Assembly: GCA_964469155.1 (NCBI GenBank)
Contig: CAYXXU010000070.1
Location: 1-24,340, forward strand
Direction of reading: 5' to 3'
DNA from: CAIWKO01 sp964469155
GTDB taxonomy: Bacteria; Bacteroidota; Bacteroidia; Bacteroidales; CAIWKO01
DNA: 24,340 nucleotides
Shown here: in pieces, positions 16,082 to 23,682 of the stretch
Position numbering within the stretch: the first letter of the stretch is position 1
How the letters are laid out: each line of letters begins with the position of its first letter
The notes under the pieces: model-generated
Told to the model about the DNA's origin: nothing
Databases searched by the model: none
The model's input: the letters and a program-made list of their open reading frames with translations, nothing else
Position numbers and translations under genes: made by a program

Positions 16082-16178
16082 CTTTGTGAACATTGTGCCT
16101 TCTTTGTGTCTATAGTGGTTAATAATGAAAAACTTAACCGCAATGACCGCAAAGATAAGAAACGCAAAGGTCACAAAG
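16082..16178. repeat. CACAAAG-type inverted-repeat element, copy 2
   Basis: The left arm 16082-16122 (CTTTGTGAACATTGTGCC at the start, GGTTAA at the end) is the approximate reverse complement of 16134-16178 (TTAACCGCAATG at the start, GGTCACAAAG at the end). The left arm is the reverse complement of 170-210 at 38 of 41 positions. The element occupies an intergenic gap of about 460 bp (15990-16456) that otherwise holds microsatellites and the promoter of the next gene. Confidence 0.8.
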
Positions 16179-16338
16179 TTAGCTCGGCCCACTATAGCCT
16201 AATAGTCTAAAGTCTAAAAGCCTTCCCACGAATGACCATAAATGACGCGACCTGTCCCTTACATGAAATGTCAGGAGATCGGAAGGTTTTGTCGTTCAAA
16301 CGTTTCCGAGCAAACGAATAAAAAATATTGCCCTAACG

Positions 16339-16368
16339 TTGATGCTGAACCAAAAAAATATAATTTTG
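16339..16368 (+). promoter_or_regulatory. Bacteroidetes promoter of the DUF1566 lipoprotein gene
   Basis: TTG (16339-16341), a 19-nt spacer and TAATTTTG (16361-16368) fit the consensus exactly. The leader to the start codon is about 80 nt. It lies inside a short open frame at 16242-16451 that therefore cannot be a gene expressed from this site. Confidence 0.65.
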
Positions 16369-16456
16369 GACAGCTGCTTACGGCTTATTATCCGCTACTA
16401 CAATTACCCGGAAATTTTATAAAACAAAAAACCATAACTTATAAAAAATGATCTCT

Positions 16457-17086
16457 ATGAAAAAAATCATCTTCGGTATGCTATTATTGGCTTGTATTAT
16501 CTCATTGAACAGTTGTAAAAAGAAAATATCGGGCTGCACGGATGCAACAGCAACCAATTATACTACAGAGGCCACTGATGATGATGGCTCGTGCACTTAT
16601 AATATGGCTATAGGCCAAAGCTACCAGGGAGGCATCATTGCTTATATTTACCAGGCAGGCGACCCCGGCTATGTGGCCGGACAAACTCATGGTATCATAG
16701 CATCGCCCGCTGATCAAAGCGCAGGCATACAATGGTACAATGGTAACTATACCGCCACAGGAGCTACCGCTGCAGCCGACGGAAACGACAATACCAATAC
16801 CATTGTAAATGTGCAAGGTTCAGGCAACTATGCCGCCAAACTCTGCCAGGACCTGGTGCTGGGTGGATATAGTGATTGGTATTTGCCAAGCAAGGCTGAA
16901 CTGACAATTATGTATCAGAACAAAGCATCTATTGGTGGATTCACGGCTACTAACTATTGGTCCAGCACAGAATATGCTCCTTCAGGTGCAGGCAATGCAT
17001 GGTTGTATGTAACCGCCGGCAACGGCTACCCCTCTTATGGAAACAAGGCAAATGCCTATAGCGTAAGGGCTGTAAGGGCCTTTTAA
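16457..17086 (+). CDS. DUF1566-domain lipoprotein
   Basis: A 209-residue protein from the ATG at 16457 (MKKIIFGMLLLACIISLNSC); an ATG three codons earlier at 16448 is possible but adds nothing to the signal. Residues 1-20 are a lipoprotein signal with the lipobox LNSC. Next comes GCTDATATNY and, after a gap, DDDGSCTY, a short Cys- and Asp-rich motif common in secreted Bacteroidota proteins. The rest is a DUF1566 (Lcl C-terminal, FGE-like lectin fold) domain: GGYSDWYLPSKAELTIMYQN, YWSSTEYAPSG and the C-terminal VRAVRAF. Family members are surface or periplasmic proteins of mostly unknown function. It is preceded by a clear promoter and looks monocistronic. Confidence 0.85.
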   Translation: MKKIIFGMLLLACIISLNSCKKKISGCTDATATNYTTEATDDDGSCTYNMAIGQSYQGGIIAYIYQAGDPGYVAGQTHGIIASPADQSAGIQWYNGNYTATGATAAADGNDNTNTIVNVQGSGNYAAKLCQDLVLGGYSDWYLPSKAELTIMYQNKASIGGFTATNYWSSTEYAPSGAGNAWLYVTAGNGYPSYGNKANAYSVRAVRAF

Positions 17087-17209
17087 TTGCCACTTATTGT
17101 AAAAGTATACGATTTGAATCCCGGGATATAATAGAACCGCACGTTTACAAAATCGTTTAACGATTTATTTGACATCCATGATTGAGCCCTCTCCGAAAAC
17201 TCAAATTTC

Positions 17210-17301
17210 GCCACAAAGACACAAAATCTCAAAGGTTCACTAAGAAAATACGCTTCAACAACAGTACTTTGTGCACCTTAGTGTCTTGGGGTCTTAGTGG
17301 C
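17210..17301. repeat. CACAAAG-type inverted-repeat element, copy 3
   Basis: The left arm GCCACAAAGACACAAAATC continues to 17248; the right arm 17268-17301 ends GTCTTAGTGGC. The arms are imperfect reverse complements and resemble the elements at 170-252, 284-357 and 16082-16178. The rest of the gap 17087-17484 shows no credible gene; open frames there run straight through the repeat. Confidence 0.7.
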
Positions 17302-17483
17302 ATTTTATTTTTTGTAGACTTTTCAAAGTGGACTCGTGATATCATATTCAGACATTTTTTGTGTTTCGCACACTCAGAATTAATTATCCATGCAGCACTG
17401 ATTAACTCTGTTACATCGAAGCACTTCGGCCTTTTTGAACCATCAAAAAGCAGGCTCTCCGCCATTTATAAGTGAGAATTATA

Positions 17484-17514
17484 TTGAATTTGTCAAAAAT
17501 ATTCATTAAATTTG
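17484..17514 (+). promoter_or_regulatory. Bacteroidetes promoter of the small orphan gene
   Basis: TTG (17484-17486), a 20-nt spacer and TAAATTTG (17507-17514) match the consensus. A start near 17520 leaves a leader of about 24 nt before the ATG at 17544 and excludes the in-frame upstream start at 17472. Confidence 0.7.
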
Positions 17515-17543
17515 TAGAATTCAAACAGTTAAAAATTACTACC

Positions 17544-17834
17544 ATGGCACTCGATAATACATTCTTCGATAATGTTGTTAAATTTGAAAAATTCAGACCC
17601 AATCCTGATTTGAATGACTTTTTCGAAACATTTGATAAACTTGTGAAATTAGCCGAAGAGCAGGAAAATTCTTCACCTGCTGCATCAAAACAAAAGAAAC
17701 AAGCCCAGGATCTGACCGGAAAATTAAAGGACAAAAAAGACGAAATTGCCAGGCGTACCAAAACCCAAAAAGAATTTGAGGCCATATATTTCTGTATTGA
17801 TTATTTAGACAACTATTTTAATCCTCCGAAATAG
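17544..17834 (+). CDS. Small uncharacterised protein
   Basis: A 96-residue protein from the ATG at 17544 (MALDNTFFDNVVKFEKF). An open frame from 17472 would begin upstream of the apparent transcription start, so the shorter form is chosen. It is charged and probably helical: residues about 20-40 (LNDFFETFDKLVKLAEEQE) and 50-80 (KQKKQAQDLTGKLKDKKDEIARRTK) could form coiled coils, and it ends FCIDYLDNYFNPPK. There is no signal peptide, membrane segment or recognised domain. The clear promoter supports a real gene. Confidence 0.65.
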   Translation: MALDNTFFDNVVKFEKFRPNPDLNDFFETFDKLVKLAEEQENSSPAASKQKKQAQDLTGKLKDKKDEIARRTKTQKEFEAIYFCIDYLDNYFNPPK

Positions 17835-17963
17835 TACATTCTGAACTCAATAACACAAAAAAATTACTTTCCGGGCGATCCTCTTCACCAGTAAGATCTC
17901 TCAAGGCAACCAGCAGCGAAATTTTTAAAAAAAACTTTAATCCATTAATTTTATGATAAGCCG

Positions 17964-17971
17964 TATATTTG
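17964..17971 (+). promoter_or_regulatory. TATATTTG -7 element for the OmpA-domain lipoprotein gene
   Basis: TATATTTG is an exact TAnnTTTG match 36 nt before the ATG at 18008, giving a leader of about 30 nt. The -33 region is weak. Confidence 0.5.
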
Positions 17972-18007
17972 TGGGTTGTAAAATAAAAACAATTAAAATT
18001 ATCTGAA

Positions 18008-18886
18008 ATGAAAAAAATTATTCTGTTGATTTCGGCAATTGCACTACTTTTTGGCTCGTGCAAACCCTTTTATCAATGCGGGCAACCCAAACCCGAGAAA
18101 AAAGAATTTTTGTTATCCAAACGTGTCCAAACTGTGCTCGACGAACGCGATCAGTTGTGCAGCACCCTCAACACCCGCAACAACGAACTCAGCAAACTAC
18201 AGGCAGATCATTCGAAATTGCAGACAGATTATAAGGGATTGGAAACTGATTATAAAAATCTTACTAATGACAAACTTTCCCAGGCCGAACAATTCAACGC
18301 TACCCTGAAACAAAAATCGGAGGAATTGATAAACAAGGAAAACCTGCTGCTTGAGAGGGAGAAAGCATTGAACGAGCTGAAAAAGAAACTGGCCCGTCAG
18401 GATTCCGTTACCAAACGTCTGAACGATATATTAAAAAATGCCCTACTTGGTTTTCAGTCTGATGAACTTTCCGTTGAGGTCAAAAATGGAAAAGTTTATG
18501 TATCCATGTCCGACAAGCTGTTATTCAAATCAGGAAGTGCCGCAGTGGAAGATAAAGGAAAAGCAGCCATCAAGGCGCTGGCGGAAGTGCTCGGCAAAAA
18601 CCCCGATATTGATATACTGATAGAAGGACATACCGATAATATTCCGATAAAGACGGCCGTTTACAAAGACAACTGGGACTTAAGCGTAGCCCGTGCCATT
18701 TCTATCGTACATATTTTAACAGATGACTACAAAATATCACCATTACGATTAACGGCATCAGGCCGTGGTGAATTCTCACCCAGGGCGTCGAATGCCACCC
18801 CCGAAGGCAGAGCCAGCAACCGCAGAACAGAAATCATTCTTTCGCCAAAACTCGACGAAATAATAAACCTGATCAATAATAAGTAA
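18008..18886 (+). CDS. OmpA-family lipoprotein with coiled-coil linker
   Basis: A 292-residue protein. Residues 1-18 form a lipoprotein signal with the lipobox FGSC, so Cys18 is likely lipidated. Residues 38-145 are strongly charged and repetitive (for example LQADHSKLQTDYKGLETDY), consistent with a coiled coil. Residues 165-285 are an OmpA/MotB-type peptidoglycan-binding domain: LLFKSGSAAVEDKGKAAIKAL, ILIEGHTDNIPI, NWDLSVARAISIV and ASNRRTEIIL, with the conserved Asp in GHTDN and the Arg in NRRTEI that contact diaminopimelate in this family. It should sit in the outer membrane and clamp the cell wall. The nitroreductase-like gene follows 41 bp later and shows no promoter of its own, so they may be co-transcribed. 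Confidence 0.9.
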   Translation: MKKIILLISAIALLFGSCKPFYQCGQPKPEKKEFLLSKRVQTVLDERDQLCSTLNTRNNELSKLQADHSKLQTDYKGLETDYKNLTNDKLSQAEQFNATLKQKSEELINKENLLLEREKALNELKKKLARQDSVTKRLNDILKNALLGFQSDELSVEVKNGKVYVSMSDKLLFKSGSAAVEDKGKAAIKALAEVLGKNPDIDILIEGHTDNIPIKTAVYKDNWDLSVARAISIVHILTDDYKISPLRLTASGRGEFSPRASNATPEGRASNRRTEIILSPKLDEIINLINNK

Positions 18887-18927
18887 TAGCAGCCCCGGAA
18901 CGCTTTTGATCAATAAAATACTGGATT

Positions 18928-19587
18928 ATGAAAAAATTAGTGTTCTGCATTTTTTTCAGCATGTTGGCAGTTTTCGTAATGGCGCAGTCAGCAAAGACCA
19001 TTATTTTGAACCCACCCGACACCAACCGTGGAATGCCGGTAATGAAAGCACTGGCCCATAGGGCTTCAGCCACGAAATATGATACCACTGCCCTGAAATG
19101 GCAGGATATTTCCGACCTGCTATGGGCAGCCAATGGAGTGAACCGTCCTGCCAGCGGCAAACGAACCGCCCCGTCGGCAATTAATGCACAGGACATTGAT
19201 GTGTATGTATTTCTCAGAACAGGGGCCTACTTATACGATGCTGCCAAACACACACTTATTTTAGTTGCAGAAGGCGACCACCGCAATGCCTGTGCCGGCA
19301 AACAGGAATTAGACGGAACTCCACCCCTGTTTTGCGTGCTGGTATCAGACATTTCGAAATTCAGCCGGGGAAATGATTCTACCCGACTGGTTTGGGCAGC
19401 AGAAGATGCTGGGATTGTATCTCAAAATATTTCTGTTTTTTGTGCTTCGGTGGGTTTGTCAACACGTGTGCGGGCCACTATGGATCAGAAAAAGCTCAGA
19501 GAGGTTCTTAAACTTAAAAACAGTCAATATCTGATACTAAACAATCCTGTCTCCTATATTAAGGAAGAGAAAAAGAGTCAGAATTAA
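18928..19587 (+). CDS. Exported nitroreductase-like (SagB/ThcOx-type) protein
   Basis: A 219-residue protein with an N-terminal signal peptide (residues 1-20, ending FVMAQ) followed by the nitroreductase-family pattern: PPDTNRGMPVMKALAHRASA, LKWQDISDLLWAANGVNRP (residues 57-75), GKRTAPSAINAQDIDVYVFL and, near the end, a short helical segment with MDQKKLREVLKL. Nitroreductase-family enzymes bind FMN and reduce or oxidise small substrates or, in the SagB branch, peptide heterocycles. Export of an FMN enzyme of this family is unusual, but such periplasmic versions are seen in Bacteroidota and other anaerobes. It lies 41 bp after the OmpA lipoprotein gene. The substrate is unknown. Confidence 0.78.
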   Translation: MKKLVFCIFFSMLAVFVMAQSAKTIILNPPDTNRGMPVMKALAHRASATKYDTTALKWQDISDLLWAANGVNRPASGKRTAPSAINAQDIDVYVFLRTGAYLYDAAKHTLILVAEGDHRNACAGKQELDGTPPLFCVLVSDISKFSRGNDSTRLVWAAEDAGIVSQNISVFCASVGLSTRVRATMDQKKLREVLKLKNSQYLILNNPVSYIKEEKKSQN

Positions 19588-19605
19588 ATTCAGAAACGTT
19601 CATTT

Positions 19606-19836
19606 TCAGGCTTCCAGGGTAAACCAGAAGATGGTGCCCTGGTTTTCCATTGAATCCACTCCCATCTCGCCATTATGAGCCTTAATAGCAATACGGCAAA
19701 ATGTAAGGCCTAAACCTGTAGCATAGGAAACCCCCAGTTTGCGGGAATTGATATCGGAAAACTCGTCAAAAATCTTTTCCAGCTTATCATCTATTATAAC
19801 TTTTTTTAAAACACTAGCTTCTTTAGTAACTATTGG
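19606..19836 (-). pseudogene. C-terminal remnant of a sensor histidine kinase
   Basis: On the minus strand an open frame without a start codon runs from directly after the rhomboid stop to the TGA at 19608-19606. It reads LEKIFDEF, RKLGVSYATGLGLTFC, AIKAHNGEMGVDS and GTIFWFTLEA then stop. These match the F and G2 boxes and the C-terminal strands of the HATPase_c domain. The H-box dimerisation domain, N box and G1 box (DxGxG) are absent, so it cannot be an active kinase. The frame is the same as that of the rhomboid gene, separated only by its TAA. It is probably the relic of a rearrangement; the retained reading frame suggests it is recent. Confidence 0.8.
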
Positions 19837-20454
19837 TTACAGTCCAAGAAAAAGTCTGATATCTTCAATGAAATTTAAAAAAAACTGTGGTTTTATGGCT
19901 ATGGTATAAACGATACCAAATAAGGCTCCCCAGAAATGTGCATCGTGTCCAATGTTATCCTTTCCGCGTTTGGACATAACGGCAGAATATACCAAAAATA
20001 AAATGCCGTAGATAAATGCAGGAACACCAAAAGGAATGGGGAAAATGATAATTTTTTGTGTTGCAATAAACAAGATGCTTGCAAAAACCACTGCTGATAC
20101 TGCTCCGGAAGCACCAACCGCATTATATCCGGGATCATTCTTATATTTACCAAAGGAAGGCAATACCGAAAGCATAATAGCGCCTATATACAAGAGTACA
20201 AAATAATAATATCCTTTTAGACCAAAATTATACACATAATTATTTAATACTACATTACCAAAGGAATACAAAACAAACATGTTGATAAAAAGATGCATCC
20301 AGCCTGCATGAACAAAGCCATAGGTAAAGAAACGATACCATTGTTTGGAATGTAATGCCAGAAACGGATTAAACTTCAAGCGGTAAAAGATATCATTATT
20401 GTATAAAGCCAGAATAGAGATAGCAACGGTTAGTATTATTATTGTCAGTATCAT
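19837..20454 (-). CDS. Rhomboid-family intramembrane serine protease
   Basis: A 205-residue membrane protein with about six hydrophobic segments. The rhomboid core is present: FVHAGWMHLFINMFVL (H49, H54 and N58 of the loop/TM2 motif), GASGAVSAV with catalytic S116 and NIGHDAHFWGALFG with catalytic H173. It should cleave transmembrane helices of membrane proteins. It starts 3 nt after the stop of the methyltransferase gene, so it is the third gene of a glycosyltransferase, methyltransferase, rhomboid operon. Its stop is followed immediately, in frame, by a histidine kinase remnant; the protein itself looks complete at about 200 residues, typical for the minimal rhomboid core. Confidence 0.92.
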   Translation of the reverse strand: MILTIIILTVAISILALYNNDIFYRLKFNPFLALHSKQWYRFFTYGFVHAGWMHLFINMFVLYSFGNVVLNNYVYNFGLKGYYYFVLLYIGAIMLSVLPSFGKYKNDPGYNAVGASGAVSAVVFASILFIATQKIIIFPIPFGVPAFIYGILFLVYSAVMSKRGKDNIGHDAHFWGALFGIVYTIAIKPQFFLNFIEDIRLFLGL

Positions 20455-20457
20455 AGC

Positions 20458-21432
20458 TTATTTCTTTTGAAATATAAAAGTAACCGTTGCCCCCTTTTGA
20501 AAAAGGCTTACTAATGCATCAAGGATAACAAAAACCGGAAAACTTACCATAAAAAAAACTTTCTGCATAAAGGTACTAAATTTGCCGTATTCGGGAGCAT
20601 AGTCATTATTTCCTTTTAGCCTTTCGAACAGAACTTCACGTTTTTTCAAAACCACATTCAACAGGCTCTGTACCATACCGAATGGATTCTGCTCAAACGA
20701 AATATAATTAATCCTTTGACAAACAAAGTTCTTCTTTATCATCAGCGCTTTGAACTCCTTAGGTGTAAAGAACAATAGGTGGCGGGGAGGATCGAGATGA
20801 AGCCATTTACCTCTGAACAATAGTGCCTGCAAACTACCGATATTAGGAAACGAGAGATAAAGAATGCCTCCGGGTTTAAGAATGCTGTCGATAATTTCAA
20901 GCGTTTCGGCAGCATTGGGAAGGTGTTCGAAAACATGAAAAAGCGTAATGGCATCGAAATAATTGTCCGGATAATCGCCTGCTTCCAGGGGCGTTGTCTT
21001 GATCGTCATGCCTTGTTTTGACATGGCCCGTGAGGCTGCTTTCATGTCGCGTTCAATGCCATGCAGTTCGAAATCACTGATAGCTGAAAGAAACTCCAGA
21101 AAGTTGCCATTGCCGCATCCTATATCAAGGATTCTAGCCCTGGGAGGAAGTTTTTGCGCTAATTTGCCTGCTCTGTGCTTACGGAAACCATCTAAAACTT
21201 TCTCAACAGGTCCGGCTTTGAACTTGGTTTCATTGGTTCCGTAGTAGGAAACATCATAGGCTTTGGCAAGCATTTCCTTCGTAGGAAAAGGCCAGAGATA
21301 ATAGGCCCGGCAATCTTTGCATTGTCTTATCTCGTATAGGTTCTGAAAGATATCACTTGTTTTGCAAAACAGAGTTGAACGTGATGATCCACAGAAAATA
21401 CAGTCAGAGGGTCGCGGATTATGTTCTGTCAT
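20458..21432 (-). CDS. Class I SAM-dependent methyltransferase with N-terminal Cys4 motif
   Basis: A 324-residue protein from the ATG at 21432 (MTEHNPRPSDCIFCG); an in-frame TTG at 21465 is a less likely start. The N-terminus has two CxxC pairs (CIFC and CKDC), as in many sugar- or lipid-linked methyltransferases with a zinc-binding head. The SAM domain follows: motif I ILDIGCGNGNFLEFL, the acidic FELHGIERD, then YFDAITLFHVFEHLPNA and LKPGGILYLSFPN. The C-terminus has a hydrophobic stretch (FFMVSFPVFVILDALVSLF) that may contact the membrane. It overlaps the end of the glycosyltransferase gene by 14 bp. I infer modification of a lipid-linked or surface glycan; the substrate is not shown by the sequence. 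Confidence 0.85.
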   Translation of the reverse strand: MTEHNPRPSDCIFCGSSRSTLFCKTSDIFQNLYEIRQCKDCRAYYLWPFPTKEMLAKAYDVSYYGTNETKFKAGPVEKVLDGFRKHRAGKLAQKLPPRARILDIGCGNGNFLEFLSAISDFELHGIERDMKAASRAMSKQGMTIKTTPLEAGDYPDNYFDAITLFHVFEHLPNAAETLEIIDSILKPGGILYLSFPNIGSLQALLFRGKWLHLDPPRHLLFFTPKEFKALMIKKNFVCQRINYISFEQNPFGMVQSLLNVVLKKREVLFERLKGNNDYAPEYGKFSTFMQKVFFMVSFPVFVILDALVSLFQKGATVTFIFQKK

Positions 21433-22180
21433 GTCCGTTTTGTTCAAAGATCTTGTAGCGGGCAAGCTTCATTTTCTGAAATCTGTATTTGAAGGAAACA
21501 GACATCACTCCCATTCCGTATTTCAGGCTTCTGGAGAAGTTGATAGAAGAAGCTTCTGTAAAATATTTTGTGGGACAGGTAAGCTCGGCAATTTCAAATC
21601 CTGCATAAAATATCTGGGCCAACATCTCGTTATCGAAAACAAAATCGTCGGAATTGGCGTGGTAGTTTATCTTTCTGAGTACTTCGGATGAAAAAGCACG
21701 ATAGCCCGAATGATATTCTGATAGTTTTTGCCGCAACAGTACGTTCTGAAAAAGTGTCAGCAAGCGGTTAAATACATACTTGTATTTGGGCATTCCGCCA
21801 CGCAATGCTCCCCTGCCCAAAATGCGTGAACCAAGTACCACATGAAAAAGGCCGCTGGCGATCATATTGACAATAGAAGGTATCAGGCGGGGTGTATACT
21901 GGTAATCGGGATGAAGCATTACAATAATATCTGCTTTCAACCCAAGCGCAAATTCATAACAGGTTTTCTGGTTGCCTCCATAACCTATATTCTTTTCGTG
22001 GCGAATGATGTGTTTTATCCCCAGCAAACGGGCCTTTTCGACCGTACGGTCCTTACTGCAATCGTCCACTATCACTACTTCATCAACAATATCGAACGGT
22101 ATCTCAGAATAAGTGTTTTCGAGTGTTTTCTCGGCATTATATGCCGGCATTACCACAACCACTTTTTTTCCCTGAATCAT
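21419..22180 (-). CDS. GT2-family glycosyltransferase (DPM1/polyprenyl-phosphate type)
   Basis: A 253-residue protein from the ATG at 22180 (MIQGKKVVVVMPAYNAEKTL). An in-frame start at 22252 would extend back past the candidate promoter, so the shorter form is chosen. Family 2 motifs: VVVVMPAYNAEKTLE, EVVIVDDCSKDRT, NIGYGGNQKTCYEFAL, IIVMLHPDYQYTPRLI (the DxD-like HPD) and VLGSRILGRG, then SGYRAFSSEVL and a long amphipathic tail. No transmembrane segment is seen, like dolichol- or polyprenyl-phosphate mannosyltransferases. It is the first gene of an operon with a methyltransferase (14-bp overlap) and a rhomboid, divergent from mnmE. Confidence 0.88.
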   Translation of the reverse strand: MIQGKKVVVVMPAYNAEKTLENTYSEIPFDIVDEVVIVDDCSKDRTVEKARLLGIKHIIRHEKNIGYGGNQKTCYEFALGLKADIIVMLHPDYQYTPRLIPSIVNMIASGLFHVVLGSRILGRGALRGGMPKYKYVFNRLLTLFQNVLLRQKLSEYHSGYRAFSSEVLRKINYHANSDDFVFDNEMLAQIFYAGFEIAELTCPTKYFTEASSINFSRSLKYGMGVMSVSFKYRFQKMKLARYKIFEQNGHDRT

Positions 22181-22184
22181 ATAA

Positions 22185-22192
22185 CAAAAATA
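22185..22192 (-). promoter_or_regulatory. Possible TATTTTTG -7 element of the glycosyltransferase operon
   Basis: On the minus strand TATTTTTG ends 4 nt before the ATG at 22180. If real, the transcript would be almost leaderless. No -33 TTTG is visible at the expected distance, so this is a weak call. Confidence 0.25.
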
Positions 22193-22230
22193 TAATAATG
22201 GTTCGACATTCTGCCTAAATTCATAATTTT

Positions 22231-22260
22231 TTTCGAACAGCTTTAATTTCATTACTTTTG
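22231..22260 (+). promoter_or_regulatory. Bacteroidetes promoter of mnmE
   Basis: TTTC (22231-22234) replaces the usual TTTG, then an 18-nt spacer and TACTTTTG (22253-22260). A transcription start near 22266 gives a leader of about 13 nt before the ATG at 22279. It excludes the in-frame TTG at 22258, which lies inside the -7 element. Confidence 0.55.
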
Positions 22261-22278
22261 TATCAGCAACCGTATTAT

Positions 22279-23682
22279 ATGCAACTGAGAAACTCTTTAA
22301 ACCGTTCCGATACTATTTGCGCCATTTCGTCGCCCGGCGGAACGGGCGCCATCGCAATGATACGCATGAGTGGAGAAAATGCTATTCAGGCTATGACCCG
22401 GGTGTTCGTTCCGGCAAAAAAGCCCGTAGGGACAGAATTTACAAGCCATACGGTACATTACGGCAAATTCATGGCCGGGGATGAGATAATCGACAGCCTC
22501 CTGATGACAGTATTTCGTGCACCGCATTCATTTACAGGGGAAGATATGGTTGAATTCAGTTGCCACGGGTCGTTGTATATACAAAAGCGGGTAATGGAAA
22601 CCCTGCTTGCCATGGGATTGCGACTGGCAAGCCCCGGAGAGTTCACCCTGAGGGCTTTTATGAATCATAAACTCGACCTTTCGCAGGCCGAAGCCATTGC
22701 CGACCTGATCTCGGCCACTTCAAAAAGCGCACACGACCTGGCAATGAACCAGATGCGGGGAGGCTTTTCGTCAAAGATCAAAGAATTGCGGGAGAAACTC
22801 ATTGGATTTACTGCCCTGATAGAACTCGAACTGGATTTTAGTGAAGAAGATGTCGAATTTGCCGACCGAAGCGAATTCCTCAGGCTGGTGGAAGAAATCA
22901 AAACAGAGGTGGAAACCCTGAAAGAATCATTCAAACAGGGAAATGTGCTGAAGCATGGCATACCGGTGGCTATTGTGGGGAAACCCAATGTGGGGAAATC
23001 GACCCTGCTGAACGCACTGTTAAATGAAGAAAAGGCGCTGGTCTCGGAAATCCCGGGAACTACCCGCGATACCATAGAAGATATTCTGAGCATCGAAGGC
23101 ATAGCTTTCCGGTTTATCGATACAGCTGGATTGAGAGATTCGGTTGATGAGATAGAACTCATGGGTATTGAACGCACCTACCAAAAGATTGATCAGGCAC
23201 AGATAGTACTGTACGTAATCGATATTGTTAAATCGACAGTGGATGATATCAAAGAAGCCCTGAAAGACTTTAGCGAACATATTCAGAACTCCGAAAAGAA
23301 ATTTATCATCATTGCTAATAAGATCGACCAATTGCAGAAAACCCCTGTTAAGTTCAGCGAACTTGTGGAACTGGAGACCATATTTGTTTCGGCAAAACGC
23401 AAAGAAAACATCAATATGATACTGGATTCGCTGCTGCACTCGGTGAATATTGCCCATACAGGCGATAAGGCCATTGTGTCGAACATTCGCCATTACGAAT
23501 CGCTGAGCAAGACCCTGTCGGCTATAGAAAATATTGAAGAAGGCCTGAGACAAAGCCTTCCGACCGACCTGCTGAGTACCGATATCCGATCTGCATTGCA
23601 TTACCTGGGTGAGATCACTGGCGAGATCTCCAACGAGGATATATTGGGAGCTATCTTTAGTAAATTCTGTATAGGAAAGTAA
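22279..23682 (+). CDS. mnmE: tRNA uridine-5-carboxymethylaminomethyl modification GTPase MnmE
   Basis: A 467-residue protein from the ATG at 22279 (MQLRNSLNRSDTICAISSPG). MnmE, with MnmG, adds the carboxymethylaminomethyl group to U34 in the wobble position of several tRNAs. The N-terminal formyl-THF-binding domain carries CAISSPGGTGAIAMIRMSG, HSFTGEDMVEFSCHGS and SPGEFTLRAFMNHKLDLSQAE. The GTPase domain has G1 GKPNVGKS (234-241), G2 GTTRD (260-264), G3 DTAG (281-284) and G4 NKID (347-350). The C-terminal helical part ends in the catalytic motif CIGK (464-467, CxGK). All hallmark residues are present. It overlaps the downstream acidic protein gene by 1 bp (TAATG) and is divergent from the glycosyltransferase operon. 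Confidence 0.97.
   Translation: MQLRNSLNRSDTICAISSPGGTGAIAMIRMSGENAIQAMTRVFVPAKKPVGTEFTSHTVHYGKFMAGDEIIDSLLMTVFRAPHSFTGEDMVEFSCHGSLYIQKRVMETLLAMGLRLASPGEFTLRAFMNHKLDLSQAEAIADLISATSKSAHDLAMNQMRGGFSSKIKELREKLIGFTALIELELDFSEEDVEFADRSEFLRLVEEIKTEVETLKESFKQGNVLKHGIPVAIVGKPNVGKSTLLNALLNEEKALVSEIPGTTRDTIEDILSIEGIAFRFIDTAGLRDSVDEIELMGIERTYQKIDQAQIVLYVIDIVKSTVDDIKEALKDFSEHIQNSEKKFIIIANKIDQLQKTPVKFSELVELETIFVSAKRKENINMILDSLLHSVNIAHTGDKAIVSNIRHYESLSKTLSAIENIEEGLRQSLPTDLLSTDIRSALHYLGEITGEISNEDILGAIFSKFCIGK

Noticed and set aside
16242..16451. A 69-codon open frame before the DUF1566 gene
   Set aside because: It contains the promoter of the next gene, has no recognisable motif and its composition looks intergenic.
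17087..17209. A short minus-strand frame ending in TFTISGN that could pass for a secretion-domain tail
   Set aside because: It is only about 40 codons long, starts in the repeat element and has no YPNP-type or gliding-type motif.
17182..17475. A 97-codon open frame and its antisense partner
   Set aside because: It runs through the inverted-repeat element and has no motif.
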